DNA from: Phymorhynchus buccinoides
Taxonomy: Eukaryota > Mollusca > Gastropoda > Neogastropoda > Raphitomidae
Direction: 5' to 3'
NCBI GenBank assembly: GCA_017654935.2
Contig: CM065693.1
Coordinates: 18,550,367-18,614,366, forward strand
DNA: 64,000 nt
Below the pieces are notes generated by a model. It saw nothing but the letters and a program-made list of their open reading frames with translations, ran no database searches and was not told the DNA's origin. Positions within the stretch are counted from its first letter, which is position 1; each line of letters starts with the position of its first letter. Positions 1 through 51,274 of this stretch are shown here, piece by piece. The position numbers and the translations under genes are program-made.

Positions 1-119
1 CAAACAAACGTCATGTGTGATGTAATCTCACTTACTAAGATGTGATACTCCAAATTCGGTTCGATTTTAAAGAAAAGCGGAAATTCAATTGATAATTATA
101 ACATTCTCATTATCTAGGT
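1..119. other. Unassigned flank
   Basis: AT-rich sequence in which I see no feature. Confidence 0.5.
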
Positions 120-380
120 AAGACGGGGTAAAAAGCCCATGGGCGGGTAAGAAGCCCATGCCAATCATCTCATGAAATGAAGCAAATTTTTAGTCAAATG
201 TTGCCCATGAGACGAGTGTTAATGTTTAGCGTTCGTCTCATGGGCAAAATTTGACTGAAATTTGCTTCATTTCATGAGATAATTGGCATGCTGTCAAATT
301 TGACTGATATTTTCTTTATTTCATGAGATAATTGGCATGGGCTTCTTAACCGCCCATGGGCTTTTTACCCCGTCTTCACC
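117..380. repeat. Hairpin MITE, long terminal inverted repeats (family H1)
   Basis: The left end (AGACGGGGTAAAAAGCCCAT) and right end (ATGGGCTTTTTACCCCGTCT) are inverted copies, and the inverted pairing runs almost to the centre, where CATGAGACGA is also mirrored. A second copy lies at 49826-50045. There is no coding potential. An internal segment (GATAATTGGCATG) is duplicated on the right side. Confidence 0.85.
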
Positions 381-413
381 TACATGCACGCACACACACA
401 TGCATGCATACAC

Positions 414-497
<84 letters not shown>
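414..497. repeat. (CA)n microsatellite
   Basis: About 42 uninterrupted CA units. It borders the 3' side of the minus-strand LINE fragment. Confidence 0.98.
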
Positions 498-498
<1 letters not shown>

Positions 499-530
499 GG
501 TCCACAGGCCAACCAGTTCATGGCCCGCTG

Positions 531-1670
531 TTAAGCAGGTGCACTGCAGTCGGGATGTACGGTCGGTCTTCTGAATCTGTTCGTGCGGGCGCTGAAGCTA
601 GTAAGCCTGCCTGATCTGACAGAAGTCCGGGCTTGAAGGACTTCACAAAGGGGATGACTAATGTCACGCTGGATTGCCTTCAAACGCCGCAGCGCCCTGC
701 GCTCGAACAGTTCCTGCAAGGGGGTAACTGGTCTGCCGATCAGCTTGCCCGCAGTTTTTACGACTTTCGACAGCATGGCCTTGTCATGCTCACTGAGGCT
801 GCCGAAGAAGCACAAGAAATTGAAAGAGAGCACAGAGTCCACTGTTGCTCTGTAAAAGAGCTTGAGCAGTCTCGGGCCCACCCCAAACCTGTTCAGCTTT
901 CCATGAAGAAAAGGCGCTGGTTGCCCCTCTTCAGCAGGGCCTGGAAGTTGGCGGACCAGTCCAGCTTGTTGTCGATAATGGATTCCAGGTACTTGTACTG
1001 GTCCACCAACTCCCCCTCCTCCCCCTTGATGACCAGTGGAGCTAGCTTGGGCGGTTTTCGCCGGAAGTCGACAACCATCTCCTTGGTCTTGGCGATCAGG
1101 AGAAGATGGTTGTCGTCACACCAGCAAACAAGCGCCTCGATCCACAGTGCCCCTATAGGAGCTCGCGCTGGTTGTGATGAGGCCGGTCAGGGAAGTGTCG
1201 TCAGATAACTTTACCTGGAGGGTGCCCTCAGCAGTGCAGCGGCAATCGGCGGTGTACAGCGTAAACAGGGCTGGAGAAAGGACACACCCCTGTGGAGCTC
1301 TGGTGTTGGTGCGGACCTGGGCTGAAGCCGACAGATGAAGTGGACGTCTTGATTGTCACGTGTAGAGGCCTGACTGTAAGGAAGCTGCAGAACCATCTGA
1401 TGATCAGGGGGTTGAGGTCCATCGCCATCAGCTTCCGCACCATCAGGCATGGTGAGGCTGGATGGTGTTGGCCGAGTAGAAGTCCAGGAACAGAAGTCTG
1501 GCGTAGGTCCCCGGCCGCTCCAGATGGCTCAGCACAGAGAGCACGGTGATGATGGCGTCGTCTGTGTTCCTGTTGGGGCCGGCTGTAGGCGAACTGCAGG
1601 GGGTCCTGGAACTGGCGTGGCAGCCCCCAGCAGCCTGCGAAGCACCGTCCGCTCCAGACATTTGAATGTG
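531..1670 (-). mobile_element. Non-LTR retrotransposon (LINE) reverse transcriptase fragment, Rex1/CR1-like
   Basis: Read on the minus strand, the pieces follow RT order: [20 protein letters not shown], a diverged motif region with SDDTSL near 1195-1210, WCDDNHLLL, EMVVDFRRKPPKL, DQYKYLESIIDNKLDW and LFYRATVDSVLSFNF. Reading frames change several times, so it is a dead 5'-truncated copy. The EMVVDFRR and KYLG-like motifs are typical of Rex1/CR1-group elements; the clade assignment is inference. Both sides abut dinucleotide repeats. Confidence 0.85.
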
Positions 1671-1671
1671 C

Positions 1672-2021
<350 letters not shown>

Positions 2022-2039
2022 TTTTGCAAAAGAAATAGG

Positions 2040-2388
2040 TCAGGTCAGGTAGTTAGGACATTAGGCCTCGCGGCCTCTTCACTGTCCTGTCATTTTTGTT
2101 TGAACTTTTGCACAGCTGAGAGCCGGGTTTTTGTAGTTTTGTTTTCGGCAAATCTGCCTTTTAGTCATGCTCGTATTGTAGTTTTGATATGTTGGTGTAT
2201 CCACCAAGGAGGTTTTTGAATTGTGTTAGATTCTGTGCTCGTTTAATATTATGTGCAGGAAGAGTATTCCAAAACTTTGTTACTCTGTTAGAAAATATTT
2301 TTTTTCTAATATTAGTTCGGCTATACTGGGTTAGTATTTTTAAATCACTATTACGGGGTGAAATAAAAGGGTGAAATAGCACTCTCAT
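2040..2388 (-). mobile_element. LINE RT C-terminal fragment
   Basis: The minus-strand reading contains FSNRVTKFWNTLP and LTQFKNLLGG, the hallmark C-terminal end of CR1/Jockey-group reverse transcriptases. It is a cousin of the fragments at 11871 and 36107 but not identical to them. The putative 3' tail to 2040 includes a GGCCGCGAGGCC palindrome that recalls the tails of those copies. Confidence 0.7.
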
Positions 2389-2925
2389 TTGTTTTCCATT
2401 ACAGAAAGGGCCAAATGGGAAAGGACCGAACGGGAATGGGCCAATCAGGACGTCCCCAAAATGTACTGGTGGCCTGTAGGTCTAGTTGCAGAGTACGTTC
2501 CACCCGCCTCTGTGACGGAAGCAAACATGCACCCTCTCAGACAGAGAATCAGGTAGTAAAAAAGAAGTCAACTCGGAAAATTACGCAATTACAGATCCGA
2601 CCCTAAATCATTCCCACTGTTGATTTCGACTACGATCAAAATCAAGATCCAACGTATAACTATAACAAAAGTAGAAGAAATTAATATATTGCGGCAGTGA
2701 AGGTAGTCATGGGACACGTTGATTTTAGACCTCCATTGAGAACTTCCTAATGAATATTCATGTGTTGTGTACATTCGCAACTTCCTACTATTATGGGTAA
2801 TTGTGTGTGTTCGCAATGTCGACTATTTTGATTCCGTGTGTGAACACTGGACTTTTGGATTGATGTTATTAATTTGTGGTGGCCAAAGAGTCTAAAAAGT
2901 GGGACAATATTCAATGCGTACGGAA
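2389..2925 (+). promoter_or_regulatory. Presumed MEK promoter and 5' UTR region
   Basis: This is the mostly non-repetitive stretch directly upstream of the MEK start codon. I see no convincing TATA box or initiator and no CpG-rich block, so the assignment is by position only. The transcription start is unknown. Confidence 0.35.
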
Positions 2926-42768
<39,843 letters not shown>

Positions 42769-43302
42769 GAGGAGCTCAGCTGTCCACCAACACACACACA
42801 CACCTACCTACCTACCTACCTACCACCTACCTACACAACACACCTAGAGCTAACGTCAAGAGAGAGAGAGGTCCACCACACGCTTGAAGTACCTGTTTCA
42901 CTGCCCACCCCCACCGCCCGCTTCCCCCCTCTCTCCCTCCCCTCTCCAGGACCGTACAGTTTGTGTGGACTTTGCAGCACGGTGCAGTGTAAAGAAATTG
43001 GGTGGGGGGTAAGTATGGGGGGGAGGGGGGTCGTTGAGAGGGGAGGAAATAGACATAGTGTCGCCGTCTCCTCACATCCGAAACCTACATGTATCTGATC
43101 ATATTACTACTACTTCTACTACATCAGCGGACTGATTTCGTTGTTCATTTTTGGTTGGTAGAAAAAAACTAGAATAGAATTGGCAGCGTTTCTCCGCAAG
43201 ACTGGCGATCAGGGTTTTCCTCCTACTCGTAGGAATAGGGGTTGTTTCTAACTAAAAGCGGGCCTACGGCTACCTAGTTAACAGGGTAGTTCCAGACTTT
43301 AA
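42769..43302 (+). other. MEK 3' UTR, proximal part
   Basis: Sequence after the stop codon. It contains (CA)n and (CTAC)n tracts at 42788-42840, a C-rich stretch and a G-rich stretch at 43001-43050. The UTR end is not determined. AATAAA occurs at 47850-47855 and 48379-48384, both followed by T/G-rich sequence, but either would need a 5-kb UTR full of repeats. Confidence 0.55.
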
Positions 43303-43868
43303 AGGGGCACCCTGACGGATGAGTTTTTGCAAAAAAACACGTCAGAGATCACCAGAAAGAGAGCCTTTTCAAGGATCGGAACACTCGCTTTGCTCTGGTT
43401 TCCTAGAAATCAAACCGTCAAAACGGCGATTCCTCCTTGGCGGAGTTGCCGGAGAGAGAAGCCATTTTGGACGGGGTGGGTGGAGGCCACTCAAGTGTGG
43501 TTGAAGCTTTTTCTTCTTTGTAGTACAGTAAAAAGAAAAGAAAGTGGAGCTATTTCCTTTGTTGTGAGTGAAGCTCCTTTTGGTAAACTATAAAATAGCT
43601 TAACCCAAAAAAGATATTAAAAAGAGAAAAAAAGCTTGTATTGCGGCAATTTCGTGCAAACTATTTGGTCTGACTTATGCGGCCATTAGAAAAGATTCTT
43701 TCACTGAAGGAATCTGACTTCCTGCACCTCCGCCAAGGAGGAATCGCCGATTTGATGGTTTGATATCTAGGAAACCGGAGCAAAATGAGTGTTGTGATCT
43801 CTGTAAAGGGTGTTTTCCTGGTGATCTCGACGTGTTTCTTGCAAAAACTAATCCGTCAGGGTGTCCCT
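43303..43868. mobile_element. TTAA-flanked element with ~170-bp TIRs
   Basis: AGGGGCACCCTGACGGATGA opens and TAATCCGTCAGGGTGTCCCT closes; TTAA at 43299-43302 and 43869-43872. Mirrored inner blocks include TCCTAGAAATCAAACCGTCA and CGGCGATTCCTCCTTGGCGG. The TTAA target fits piggyBac or Kolobok type; no ORF to decide. Confidence 0.83.
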
Positions 43869-43992
43869 TTAAAGTAATTTTCCTCCCAATCACATTCCCT
43901 CTTATGCTAGGAAGATTTCTTAAGATTTCTTACCAGCTATAAGCGGGAAAACACGTGAAAAACGTGATTTTGGCACGTGACGTGGTGAGTTT
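43869..43992. repeat. Fragment related to the 50771-50979 TTAA element
   Basis: AGATTTCTTACCAGC, GGGAAAACACGTGAAA and CGTGATTTT are shared with 50900-50965. Confidence 0.6.
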
Positions 43993-44240
43993 TTAGCCCT
44001 TTCACCGCCAATGTCGCATTTATGCACCACAGTGATTTAACACCCATGTCACTAAAAGGCATACAATCAGGGACTGTAACCCAAAGACCCTATTTTCTTA
44101 ATTTTGGAAGGCAAGGACAGGCCTAATGTTACGCATGTCACAGAGGAATTCCCAATATTGCAGATATATTTTTTCTTCTCTGCCCAGTTAAGTTCAATGG
44201 CATTTTTTGGTTGAAAAATGGCTGGCAGCGAAAGGGTTAA
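43993..44240. mobile_element. piggyBac-like MITE (family P)
   Basis: TTAGCCCTTTCACCGCCAAT opens (TTAA changed to TTAG) and CTGGCAGCGAAAGGGTTAA closes. Confidence 0.85.
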
Positions 44241-44477
44241 GAGTAAGGAGTTCAGGGCCAAAACACCTAGTCTGGATTGAGGGTGGGGGCTTCTTCTCTT
44301 AAGACCTCTATTGTCCAGCTCTCTAGAATTTCTTCAGGACTAAATTGGTTGAGAGGCTTTTGGGGGAGTTGTTTTGTTTCTGTTGTCAGAAGGATTCTTT
44401 TTAATATATTACCGTGGTAGTTGTCTGTTGGTTTGTAGGATTTCCACCTTGTATAAATAAAATAGAAGCTACCTCTG

Positions 44478-44596
44478 GTGTAGGGTGGCACAGTGGTATC
44501 GCGTTCGCTTCGTGTCAAGTAAACCCGAGTTCGAACCTGGGTACAGGGGATTTTTTCCTCTCATTCTGCACTAGGCCTTAACGGTCTGAACGTGGA

Positions 44597-44627
<31 letters not shown>

Positions 44628-44862
44628 CGTGTGCCCATGCACTTAGCATACGTTAAACCCAGTGGCAACGAAAAAGTTGTCATTTGGTCAAAATTTACCC
44701 CCCCTCCCTCATCAGTGACAAAAATCGCATGCAAAAAAAACAAAAAAAAAAACATTGGGTGGCGCGCCTCTGGCTGTGACGCGCTCTCCAGGTGAGAGCA
44801 ACCCGAATTTCACAGACGCCTCTGTGACTATAAAGTACCTAATACCTAATACCTAATACCAG
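44478..44862 (+). mobile_element. tRNA-derived SINE (family S1), full length
   Basis: GGTGGCACAGTGGTATCGCG (A-box region) and CGAGTTCGAACCTGGGTAC (B box) form the head. ACGGTCTGAACGTGGAGTCT and AACCCAGTGGCAACGAAAAA lie in the body. CTCTCCAGGTGAGAGCAACC, TCTGTGACTATAAAG and TACCTAATACCTAATACC end it. It is the + strand sister of 19755-20160. Confidence 0.87.
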
Positions 44863-44960
44863 TACAATTGGCCTTGAAATTGAAGTACAAATGGTCACTT
44901 TCTTATCATGACTTTTACAGGATGTCTTCATTACACAGAAATAGTATGGGTGCGACTTTT

Positions 44961-45119
44961 CCAGGGCCTGTATTCACGTTGAGATAGCATGAGACTTAGC
45001 ATGATGCTAACTTAGAAGCTCTTCCAATGTCCTATAGGATTTAATAGGACTTTTGGAAGAGCTTCTAAGTTAGCATCATGCTAAGTCTCATGCTATCTCA
45101 ACGTGAATACAGGCCCTGG
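44961..45119. mobile_element. Near-perfect 159-bp palindrome MITE (family M)
   Basis: CCAGGGCCTGTATTCACGTT at the left is mirrored by AACGTGAATACAGGCCCTGG at the right, and pairing continues through AGATAGCATGAGACTTAGCA to CTTCCAAAAGTCCTAT at the centre. The second copy is at 53933-54080. Confidence 0.88.
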
Positions 45120-45299
45120 TATACATCGATTTCCTGTTTTTGAATGTTAGCAGAAAAGGAATTTCCTTTTTTATTTTTTGTATTTGTCAAACAAGATCTT
45201 TGTGTGTCTACTGTATTTTTCAAACACTTTAAAATAAGCATTTGTATAAATTGTGGAAAAGGCAACCTAAAATACCTTAATAATAATAGTAATAATGGT

Positions 45300-45620
45300 G
45301 TCCTGAAATAGGCTCCACTGAACTCCACCGAAGTGACTCAGCAGCAGTGCAGTGTCTCCTCAGTTGGTTGCCTCCTGACGGCTTAACATGGATTCGCTCC
45401 CCTTGCACTGCTGTTCTCGGATTCTGCTACATGAACAAGCTGGGGTGTGGCTGCGAATTGGGATTTGAGATGAGCGGCGTGGGAGCAATGCCACTGTACG
45501 GCCCAGAAGATGGGACAGCAACACAAAAAAAACCCACCTTAATAAATCAATGTTTTCTTCAGCTGCAGGGGGACATTACCCCTAGACCCCGGCCTTTCAG
45601 GGTTTTTTCATTTTGTGTAG
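45300..45620 (+). repeat. Interspersed repeat shared with 19310-19480
   Basis: GACTCAGCAGCAGTGCAGTG, GTTGCCTCCTGACGGC and CTCGGATTCTG have inverted matches near 19330-19440. A word near 45610 (TTTTGTGTAGTTGCACCCAT) also occurs at 34470, just before exon 8. Class unknown. The rest of 45120-45300 and 45620-46345 shows nothing I recognise except a poly-G run at 45907. Confidence 0.6.
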
Positions 45621-46349
45621 TTGCACCCATGATAGCAGGGGTGATCCTGTCTTGGATCTGTAGAATTCTCAGTGATGGGGAAATAGCGACAGACCTGTGC
45701 AGATTGAAATAGAATTTGGCATAAATAAATTAGCAGGTGAGGTGTGTTTTTTTAAATCTCTATTAATAAAATTTGAAGAGAAAAGGTAAAGAGACGGGTG
45801 TAGAAAGAACTTTTTTTTTTTCTCTTCCAAAGAAAAACTTCCCGTATTAGTATTACGTAAAGTGTTGTGGCAAATTATGTGCAAGCTATAACCAGCTTGT
45901 TAATTTGGGGGGGGGGGGGGGGCAAATATATTATATATACGTAACATTATCATGGCCATGACTGGTAGCACGGAGGGGTTTTACGGAAAAAGTGTTTTCA
46001 AAAACACTCGGGTTGGGGTTTGGGTGTGTTATTTTGTGGGGTGGTTGGGTGTTTTTTTGGTGACACCCTTCAACCATTCCCTCTTTTCTCTTTCTTACTG
46101 ATTTACCTCGAATTGTGGGTACCCTCATTTCTACATTATAGAGAACCCTGTGAGATGAGTTAAGTTTATATCTAATCGTGTGATTTGTGGGAGAAAGAAA
46201 CATTAAATTCAACTTATATATTCAAGAGATTACAAAGAAGAACATGACAGGGTTGGGTGTTTTTTTGGGGGGAGAGGTTGCTTCACCTTATACTAACCCA
46301 TTTAATATCATACTCACACACACACCAAAAACACAATAATCATGATTAG

Positions 46350-46692
46350 GGCTGGACCTACGGGGGGACTTGGGGGGCTACAGCCCCCACCCTTTTTCCT
46401 CAAAAAAAAAAAGAATGTCGCCGAGCGGCAGCTTAATTTCTTTGCGGGCTATTCCTAGCACTCATCAGCACCACCAGTTGATAGGTACTTAATGGTTCAA
46501 AACATGTTTCAATAGGGGGGGTATGAACAGTAATGGCATTAGTCCTTTATTTCATGCCCAGATTGCACTATTTTGCTTCTTGGATTAAAACGTTTTCTGG
46601 GGGAGCATTCCCCCGGACCGCCTTAGGGGTCTTGGTGCTTCGCACCTTCGATGAATTAGCCCCCACCCCTTAAAAACTTAGGTCCGGCCTTG
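46350..46692. mobile_element. TIR element with AGGGCTGGACCTA ends
   Basis: AGGGCTGGACCTACGGGG opens and AACTTAGGTCCGGCCTT closes; GCTACAGCCCCCACCC and TTAGCCCCCACCCC are nearby G/C-rich arms. The flanks ACCTTATACTAACCCATTTA (46286) and ACCTTATGCTAACCCATTTA (46701) are long direct near-copies. Confidence 0.6.
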
Positions 46693-46744
46693 ATGATACA
46701 CCTTATGCTAACCCATTTAATGTCATACTCGCACACACACCTAC

Positions 46745-47380
46745 GGCAGCATGCAGCACAGAGACCTGGAGGTGCACCAGTCAGCCATGGCGCGACCCTT
46801 TTGCTTATTTTTTTTATTATCATTAAAAAGATTGACTTAAAACTAAAGTAACAATGAAAAAGTAATTATGTTAACACTGTGATGCACGCAATGTTGTTAA
46901 TAAATCGATTGTCACTGTTTTGAAAGTTGATATGTGGTATGTTTTTGATTTACGAAGTACTAAACCATTTGACTTATTTTAGCCAGTGAACTCTGAAAGC
47001 TGAGGTTGGTACGCATTCGTGACTTCACAGATTCATTTTTATTTTTAAAAGAACATTTCTAGAGCGTATTATTCTTTAAGCTCTAAGCACTTAAAATTCC
47101 TTACTGGTCGAAGATATTCCATTTAGTGTTGTACCACTCTGTACTGTCCCGCATACCTCAAATTAGAAAAAGAAAAGCACTTGTCTCGAAAAGAAGAGCA
47201 ATGTATGTGGAGCTATAAACAGTTTATAGCGCCACAAAGATGATTTAAAACAGAGTAGCTATTTGTGTTTTGTATTTACTGTAGTGTTAAATACAGATAT
47301 ATATACTTATTAGAGTTTGAAGTTGGGGAAGGGTGTCTTGAGCCTGGCTCTTTAGGGCAACACATGGATATCATACTGTA
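46745..47380. other. Unassigned 3' flank
   Basis: AT-rich sequence with no ORF or repeat that I recognise. Confidence 0.5.
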
Positions 47381-47382
47381 GA

Positions 47383-47700
47383 AACCCCCCGTGGGGATAC
47401 CGGGGGGGATCTTTTGTACAAATAGTTCCCCCACCTTCTGGAAGTTCTGTGCTTGTAACTTCCTCTAATTCTGTCACTCTCTTTGACTGCCTTTTCCCTT
47501 TGCTTACTGTCATCTGCTATCTTTCTATCTCACTGGTCCATTCTCCTGCCTTTTTTTTTTTATAAAAAATTCTTACAAAGATTTCTTCAGCCGAAGTCGG
47601 ACATGCTGGGCCTAACTATTTTTTAGTTAGGCGCATAACGGCAGCATGACGCATCTACGCTCATATGACAGGAAAGTGTCTGAGCGAATGAAGAAGAAGT
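47383..47700 (-). mobile_element. Family R repeat, long subtype, minus strand
   Basis: CCCCGTGGGGATACCGGGGG opens, CCACCTTCTGGAAGTTCTGT follows, and GAAGTCGGACATGCTGGGCC then ACGCATCTACGCTCAT close it before GAAGAAGAAG. Confidence 0.85.
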
Positions 47701-47704
47701 ACTG

Positions 47705-48405
47705 TAGAAATCATTCCAAATGATCATGCAGCACGGTTTGAGAGATTATCTAAAAAAACAAAAACAAATTACATAATTATATTGTCAGCTGTTGATTTAC
47801 GGTTTGTTACGTGTAAATATTTATATATATCTACTCTATATATGTGCCAAATAAACATCCGTATGAGCTTTTCAGTTAGTCGTCTGTTTTTGTTTGGGAC
47901 CGATATGAATTATTATTACGATATTAGAGTTAGTTTACCCGTGTTTTGAGTTTCTCTATTTTTTTGTTGGTGGTTGTCGTCCCGCTCTGTGCCTGTGTGT
48001 GACTGGTTGGTTGTTCACCGATTGTGATATTTATTGTTTAGGGAACGGGTGACAGTTAGGCGCTACGCTGCTTGGAGAGACCTTTCATTGTTGGCTCAAT
48101 ATTCAGGAATTTATAGGAATAAGAAAGGGGAAAACAAAATCGCTGAACAATTCGCCTCTGTTGAACACACTCTCGTCGTAGCTATAAAGATGTCAAAATA
48201 CACGTTATTAGTTTAAACTATTTCTCCATGGTAGCACAGTGATAGGCAAGTGATATCACTAGGAGCATCACTGTGTTGCTGTGGGGGAAACGCTGACAAC
48301 GTGTATGTCGACCTTTCTGTTTGGTTGTCTGTCCGTTCTGTTTGATAATTACTAGAACCTGTGTGTTGCTACATAGGAAATAAAGTTCTTATCCGGTGTA
48401 GCATT
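47705..48405. other. Unassigned stretch with two AATAAA signals
   Basis: No repeat is recognised. AATAAA at 47850-47855 is followed by T/G-rich sequence and AATAAA at 48379-48384 by TTCTTATCC; either could end the MEK transcript. There is no supporting evidence beyond the hexamers. Confidence 0.4.
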
Positions 48406-48600
48406 TCTCAAAATGGATTTGTTCTCAACATGTCTGCACGTGTGCGAACTCGATCATGACGTACCATCAAACTTTATCTTTTATGTATTCAACACTAAAT
48501 TGACCCCAAACCTATCCCTAACCCTAAATCCCTAACCCTAAACCTATCCCTAACTCTTCGCACATGCGCAGACGGTTTGAGACCAAATCCACTTTAGAGA
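48406..48600. mobile_element. Hairpin MITE with telomere-like loop (family H3)
   Basis: TCTCAAAATGGATTTGTTCT and TGTCTGCACGTGTGCGAA at the left are mirrored by TTCGCACATGCGCAGACG and AAATCCACTTTAGAGA at the right. The loop at about 48508-48555 has CCTATCCCTAACCCTAA, CCCTAACCCTAAACC and CTATCCCTAAC. Confidence 0.83.
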
Positions 48601-48604
48601 TCAC

Positions 48605-49015
48605 CACACCGGTAATGTTGCTTTGAGACGCAAATGTGTTTGGGTTGTTTTCTTTTCTTTTCTTTAAAAAACATAAAAAACATTATTATTGTAAAGTAAT
48701 TGGCCGCATAAACAGAAAAGATGAAATGAGCGATAGATGGCAGTATGTGGTTACATGCATGCATGCATGTGTATTAGTAACGCAAGGACAAGTGATCCGT
48801 TAAATCTTTATGATGCACATTTGAGAGCGTTCTGTTCAAACCATCGGCTTGGTACAGCTCACAAAACCGTGTGTCAGTCCGCCCGAGTAAGATTTTGCGA
48901 TCCAGAAATCATCAGCCACAACAGAAAAACAAAATCTGCGATTTTACGACAAAACATTGAAGCAGCTACCACAGCAGAGACGGAGAAAAAGACGCGCATG
49001 AAAACACTGGATCAA
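48605..49015. other. Unassigned stretch
   Basis: No recognised feature; a 107-aa ORF at 48737-49060 shows no motif and runs into the AGGTCA repeat. Confidence 0.5.
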
Positions 49016-49019
49016 CCAG

Positions 49020-49420
49020 CAGCATTTTCGGCTCCAGTGACCTTGACCTTTGACCCATGACCATCATTTTGAACTTGGCCTAGATGTTGTATTTACCTAT
49101 CCGCATGCAACATTTGAGGCTCCCAGGTCCCTCCGTTTGAACACTATCGTGTTAACATAGATATCGTTTTTTCCGGACTATAAGGCGATACTTTTTTTTC
49201 CTGACTGAGACCCCTTGCGCCTTATAATGTGACTGATAACATAGTAAGAAAATATAATAACAAAATCTGAATTTTGTGTAAAATTTAGGGGGGGGTGCAT
49301 TTTATTATAATCAGGTGCGCCTTGTAGTCCATAAACTAGGGTAGATAGTTAGTCAGCCAGGAACAGACACCAGACACCAGCTTTGGCTTCGGCCGCTGGT
49401 CAAAAATGTAAAGTTTTGCA
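49020..49420 (-). repeat. Single AGGTCA-rich unit (family of 7186-8205), split by a MITE
   Basis: GTGACCTTGACCTTTGACCC, ATCCGCATGCAACATTTGAG and GTCCCTCCGTTTGAACACTA are the inverse of the intron 1 unit. A family K MITE (49162-49342) interrupts it, after which GATAGTTAGTCAGCCAGGAA continues. Confidence 0.8.
49162..49342. mobile_element. TATAAGGCG MITE (family K)
   Basis: TATCGTTTTTTCCGGACTAT opens and GTAGTCCATAAACTAGGGTA closes; CAAAATCTGAATTTTGTGTA is inside. Confidence 0.8.
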
Positions 49421-49609
49421 AGATGGATGCCTCGAGTTGAACTTTTTTGTTATTGTCTGGCACTGTGACTATGCAAAGCAAAACCAGGTTCGTTTCAGAG
49501 GTGACGTCTGATAATAAACGTAAAGATGGGTTTTGGCGGGGAAAGAAGAAGTTAAATTCTGACTTGAAAAGTTACTTACAGAGACTGGTTTGAAATGAAA
49601 TCCAGCGTA

Positions 49610-49769
49610 CAGTGGAACCTCACAATAAGACCTTCAAAAATCATCCCAAATGAGGTCTATATAAGGGAGGTGATTTTAATACTTACAAAGAAGGGCAATG
49701 TCTCGGAGAAGTAGGTCTTATATGGGAGGGAGTCTTATAATGGGAGGTCTTATAAGGGAGGTTCCACTG
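49610..49769. mobile_element. TA-type MITE (family T), complete copy
   Basis: CAGTGGAACCTCACAATAAG opens and TATAAGGGAGGTTCCACTG closes; TA on both sides. Confidence 0.85.
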
Positions 49770-49825
49770 TAGTAGGTTTGGTTGAATGCTTGACGTTTTC
49801 ACATTTGTTAGATGAAAGCCAAAAG

Positions 49826-50045
49826 GTAGGGGAAGACAGGGTAAAAAGCGCATGGGCGGGTAAGAAGCCCACCCCAATTATCTCATGAAATGAAGCAAAT
49901 TTCAGTCTCATTTTGCCCATGAGACGAGCGTTAATGTCTAGCATTCGTCTCATGGGCAAATTTGACTGAAATTTTCTTTATTTCATGAGATAATTGGGGT
50001 GGGCTTCTTACCCGCCCATGCGCTTTTTACCCCGTCTTCCCCTAC
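49826..50045. mobile_element. Hairpin MITE (family H1), second copy
   Basis: GTAGGGGAAGACAGGGTAAA opens and TTTTACCCCGTCTTCCCCTA closes, with ATTATCTCATGAAATGAAG mirrored inside. Copy 1 is at 117-380. Confidence 0.87.
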
Positions 50046-50273
50046 CGTCGCAAAGGGAATGAAGACAGACAGACAGTACCTCCTGGCTTTCATCCGACGA
50101 GTTTGTCTTCCGACTTGTTCGATTATGTCATGTCATGTCATGTCGACGTTGATGACAGTTGAGTTAACTGGTGGAGGATAGATAAAAGACTTTGCAGACA
50201 AGTTGTGTCCCCATTTGTTTTGATTTCACAGTTTTTAACTGTTCAACCCAAATGAGCAAATCCTGTATGTCGT

Positions 50274-50484
50274 TTAACCCTTTCATCGCCACTTGTCGCC
50301 TCCTGGCACCACAATGATTTAACACCCGTGTCACTGAAAGGCATCAAATGAGGGTCTGTTCTTAATTTTGGGAGGTAAGTAAGGATAGGCCTATTTTATG
50401 CATGTCAGTGAGGAATCCTCACATATTGCACACAGAACCCAGGAAAGTTTCGGCTGAAAAATGGCTGGCGTTGAAAAAGGTTAA
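50274..50484. mobile_element. piggyBac-like TTAA MITE (family P)
   Basis: TTAACCCTTTCATCGCCACT opens and GGCTGGCGTTGAAAAAGGTT (then AA) closes. Confidence 0.83.
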
Positions 50485-50766
50485 TGCACTCCTTCGTTTC
50501 GTAAGCTTTGTGTGTGTGTGTGCTATTTGATATTATGTAAATACACTTTCTTCCTAACAGAAATTAACTGTTTGTTTGATTTGTATCGCGTTATTTGGAT
50601 TGATGTGTATGTGATAAATAACTACTAATACTAAACGTGTGTGAGATTTGACTTCTATTTCACTGTGCTGCCCCAGTTGCAGCTGCAGTTTGATCAGGGG
50701 TGGTAGTGCTGTTGGTTTTCTTTGTTTGAATTCCGTGTAGTGTTAGAAATCCAGATTTGTCGAGCT
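50485..50766. other. Unassigned stretch
   Basis: AT-rich, with a short GT tract near 50510; nothing recognised. Confidence 0.5.
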
Positions 50767-50770
50767 TTAA

Positions 50771-50979
50771 AGACCCACTGACCCTGGTTTTTTCTGGGTC
50801 GATGTGGCCCACATACACTTACCCCATGCACTATCGATGCTGCTCTTTAAAGTGATCTCGTTTTCGTGCATGAGGAAATTTGTATGGGAGCCACACTTGG
50901 TCAAAATAAGATTTCTTACCAGCGAGAGAGAGGGAAACACGTGAAACCCGTGATTTTCACTCACGGACATGGTGGGTCT
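50771..50979. mobile_element. TTAA-flanked MITE with AGACCCAC ends
   Basis: AGACCCACTGACC opens and GGACATGGTGGGTCT closes; TTAA at 50767-50770 and 50980-50983. Confidence 0.8.
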
Positions 50980-51274
50980 TTAATTAACAAAAGCCTACTT
51001 GTTTCTTCCTTGGTATTGTTTTTTTTATTTTTTAGATTTAGATCCAGTTAGTTGTTCCTGTATGTGACATTGTCAAACTGTTCCTCTAGTTTTCGTTGAT
51101 CTATAACTAGAAACAGTGTGAAGACTTCTTTTCCATAGTATTCGACGCTATGCTTTCGCTGCAGGTTCTAGTAACAGCCTCTAAAGGCTTCATAGCCGGC
51201 CCCCTAAGCCTGACCAGTATTTGCTAGGAAATTGTGGCAGAAGCAATGGCAGTGAAAAAAAATCTACCAAAACT

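Noticed and set aside
44486..44550. A second tRNA gene
   Set aside because: Same reason: head of a family S1 SINE, with two further copies that have the same body.
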